The notes under the pieces: generated by a model | Databases searched by the model: none | Told to the model about the DNA's origin: nothing | What the model saw: the letters and a program-made list of their open reading frames with translations, nothing else | NCBI GenBank assembly: GCA_030608245.1 | Contig: JAUWEO010000137.1 | Coordinates: 1 to 5,156 of the forward strand | DNA from: Candidatus Latescibacterota bacterium | GTDB lineage: Bacteria; Latescibacterota; MVCY01 | Direction of reading: 5' to 3' | Length of the DNA stretch: 5,156 nt | In this document: piece after piece, positions 4,939 to 5,156 of the stretch | Position numbering within the stretch: the first letter of the stretch is position 1 | How the letters are laid out: each line of letters opens with the position of its first letter | Position numbers and translations under genes: made by a program

Positions 4939-5156
4939 ATGACCTATCAAGTGAAATACAGTCACGAATCAGCCCCTAAAACAGGGGTGATGGCTAACTC
5001 CATCGGGGCCTTCAATGAGAAGGCAAAAGAGGTCACAGAGGGACAGTTTATTGATCTCTTTGAGCAGTTCAAAAGAGAAGGCGTGATCAGTCAGGACTCT
5101 ATTTACTACCCGAAACGGATTTTTGGGCCTCATGAAGCTTATCAGGTGGCCAAACT
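4939..5156 (+). CDS. Unidentified protein, N-terminal 72 residues (3' partial)
   Basis: The ATG at 4939 has a good ribosome site (AAGGAG, 4928-4933) five bases upstream, and the frame stays open to the right edge. The visible part begins MTYQVKYSHESAPKTGVMAN and contains FIDLFEQFKREGVI and later RIFGPHEAYQVAKL. There is no signal peptide or membrane segment, so a cytoplasmic protein is likely. The counted line is about 55% GC, like the genes left of the cassette and unlike MNT-HEPN. I cannot assign a family. An early PK-x-G strand and a GPHEA-x-x-VA helix are faintly reminiscent of L-fucose/L-arabinose isomerase-like sugar enzymes, which is only a guess from a short fragment. Confidence 0.7.
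   Translation, partial: MTYQVKYSHESAPKTGVMANSIGAFNEKAKEVTEGQFIDLFEQFKREGVISQDSIYYPKRIFGPHEAYQVAK

Overview
The window looks like a chromosomal stretch from an uncultured bacterium of the Fibrobacteres-Chlorobi-Bacteroidetes (FCB) type or a related candidate phylum (KSB1-, Latescibacteria- or Poribacteria-like). The main evidence is the first protein. It combines an Ig/PKD-like region, a dockerin-type calcium-binding repeat, a cohesin-like domain and a C-terminal sorting domain with the NYPNP signature common in those groups. This is an inference from protein style; no rRNA or other phylogenetic marker is present.

Layout, all on the + strand. (1) Positions 2-2218 hold the 3' part of a large secreted or surface protein gene that is open at the left edge. 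(2) Two overlapping inverted repeats lie at its end (2205-2270). (3) Positions 2329-3138 encode an exported protein that joins a DsbD alpha-like redox domain to two TPR repeats. (4) A 591-base gene-free stretch (3139-3729) holds copy A of a structured repeat, a good sigma70-type promoter, an attC-like imperfect palindrome and a hairpin beside a ribosome binding site. (5) Two genes that overlap by 4 bases, 3730-4050 and 4047-4445, form an MNT nucleotidyltransferase / HEPN pair of the toxin-antitoxin-like class. (6) A 493-base gene-free stretch (4446-4938) holds a GC-rich, hairpin-rich, possibly attC-like segment and copy B of the repeat. (7) A gene I cannot firmly identify starts at 4939 and runs off the right edge.

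The MNT-HEPN pair is compositionally foreign. Three 60-base lines I counted inside it are about 35-37% GC, against about 50-65% in lines from the neighbouring genes. A long imperfect palindrome sits on its left and a GC-rich structured segment on its right, each ending in a CGTT-type core. This suggests an integron-like gene cassette of about 0.9 kb, although no integrase gene is in the window.

The least explained signal is a pair of direct repeats of about 155-170 bases (3204-3372 and 4671-4826) outside the cassette on both sides. By eye they are about 85-90% identical. They share a 5' hairpin, a 10-bp stem ending in a T-rich run, a second stem crossed with the first (pseudoknot order) and a 3' hairpin. 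The differences at two paired positions keep pairing. They may be a mobile structured element, an elaborate terminator or a structured RNA.
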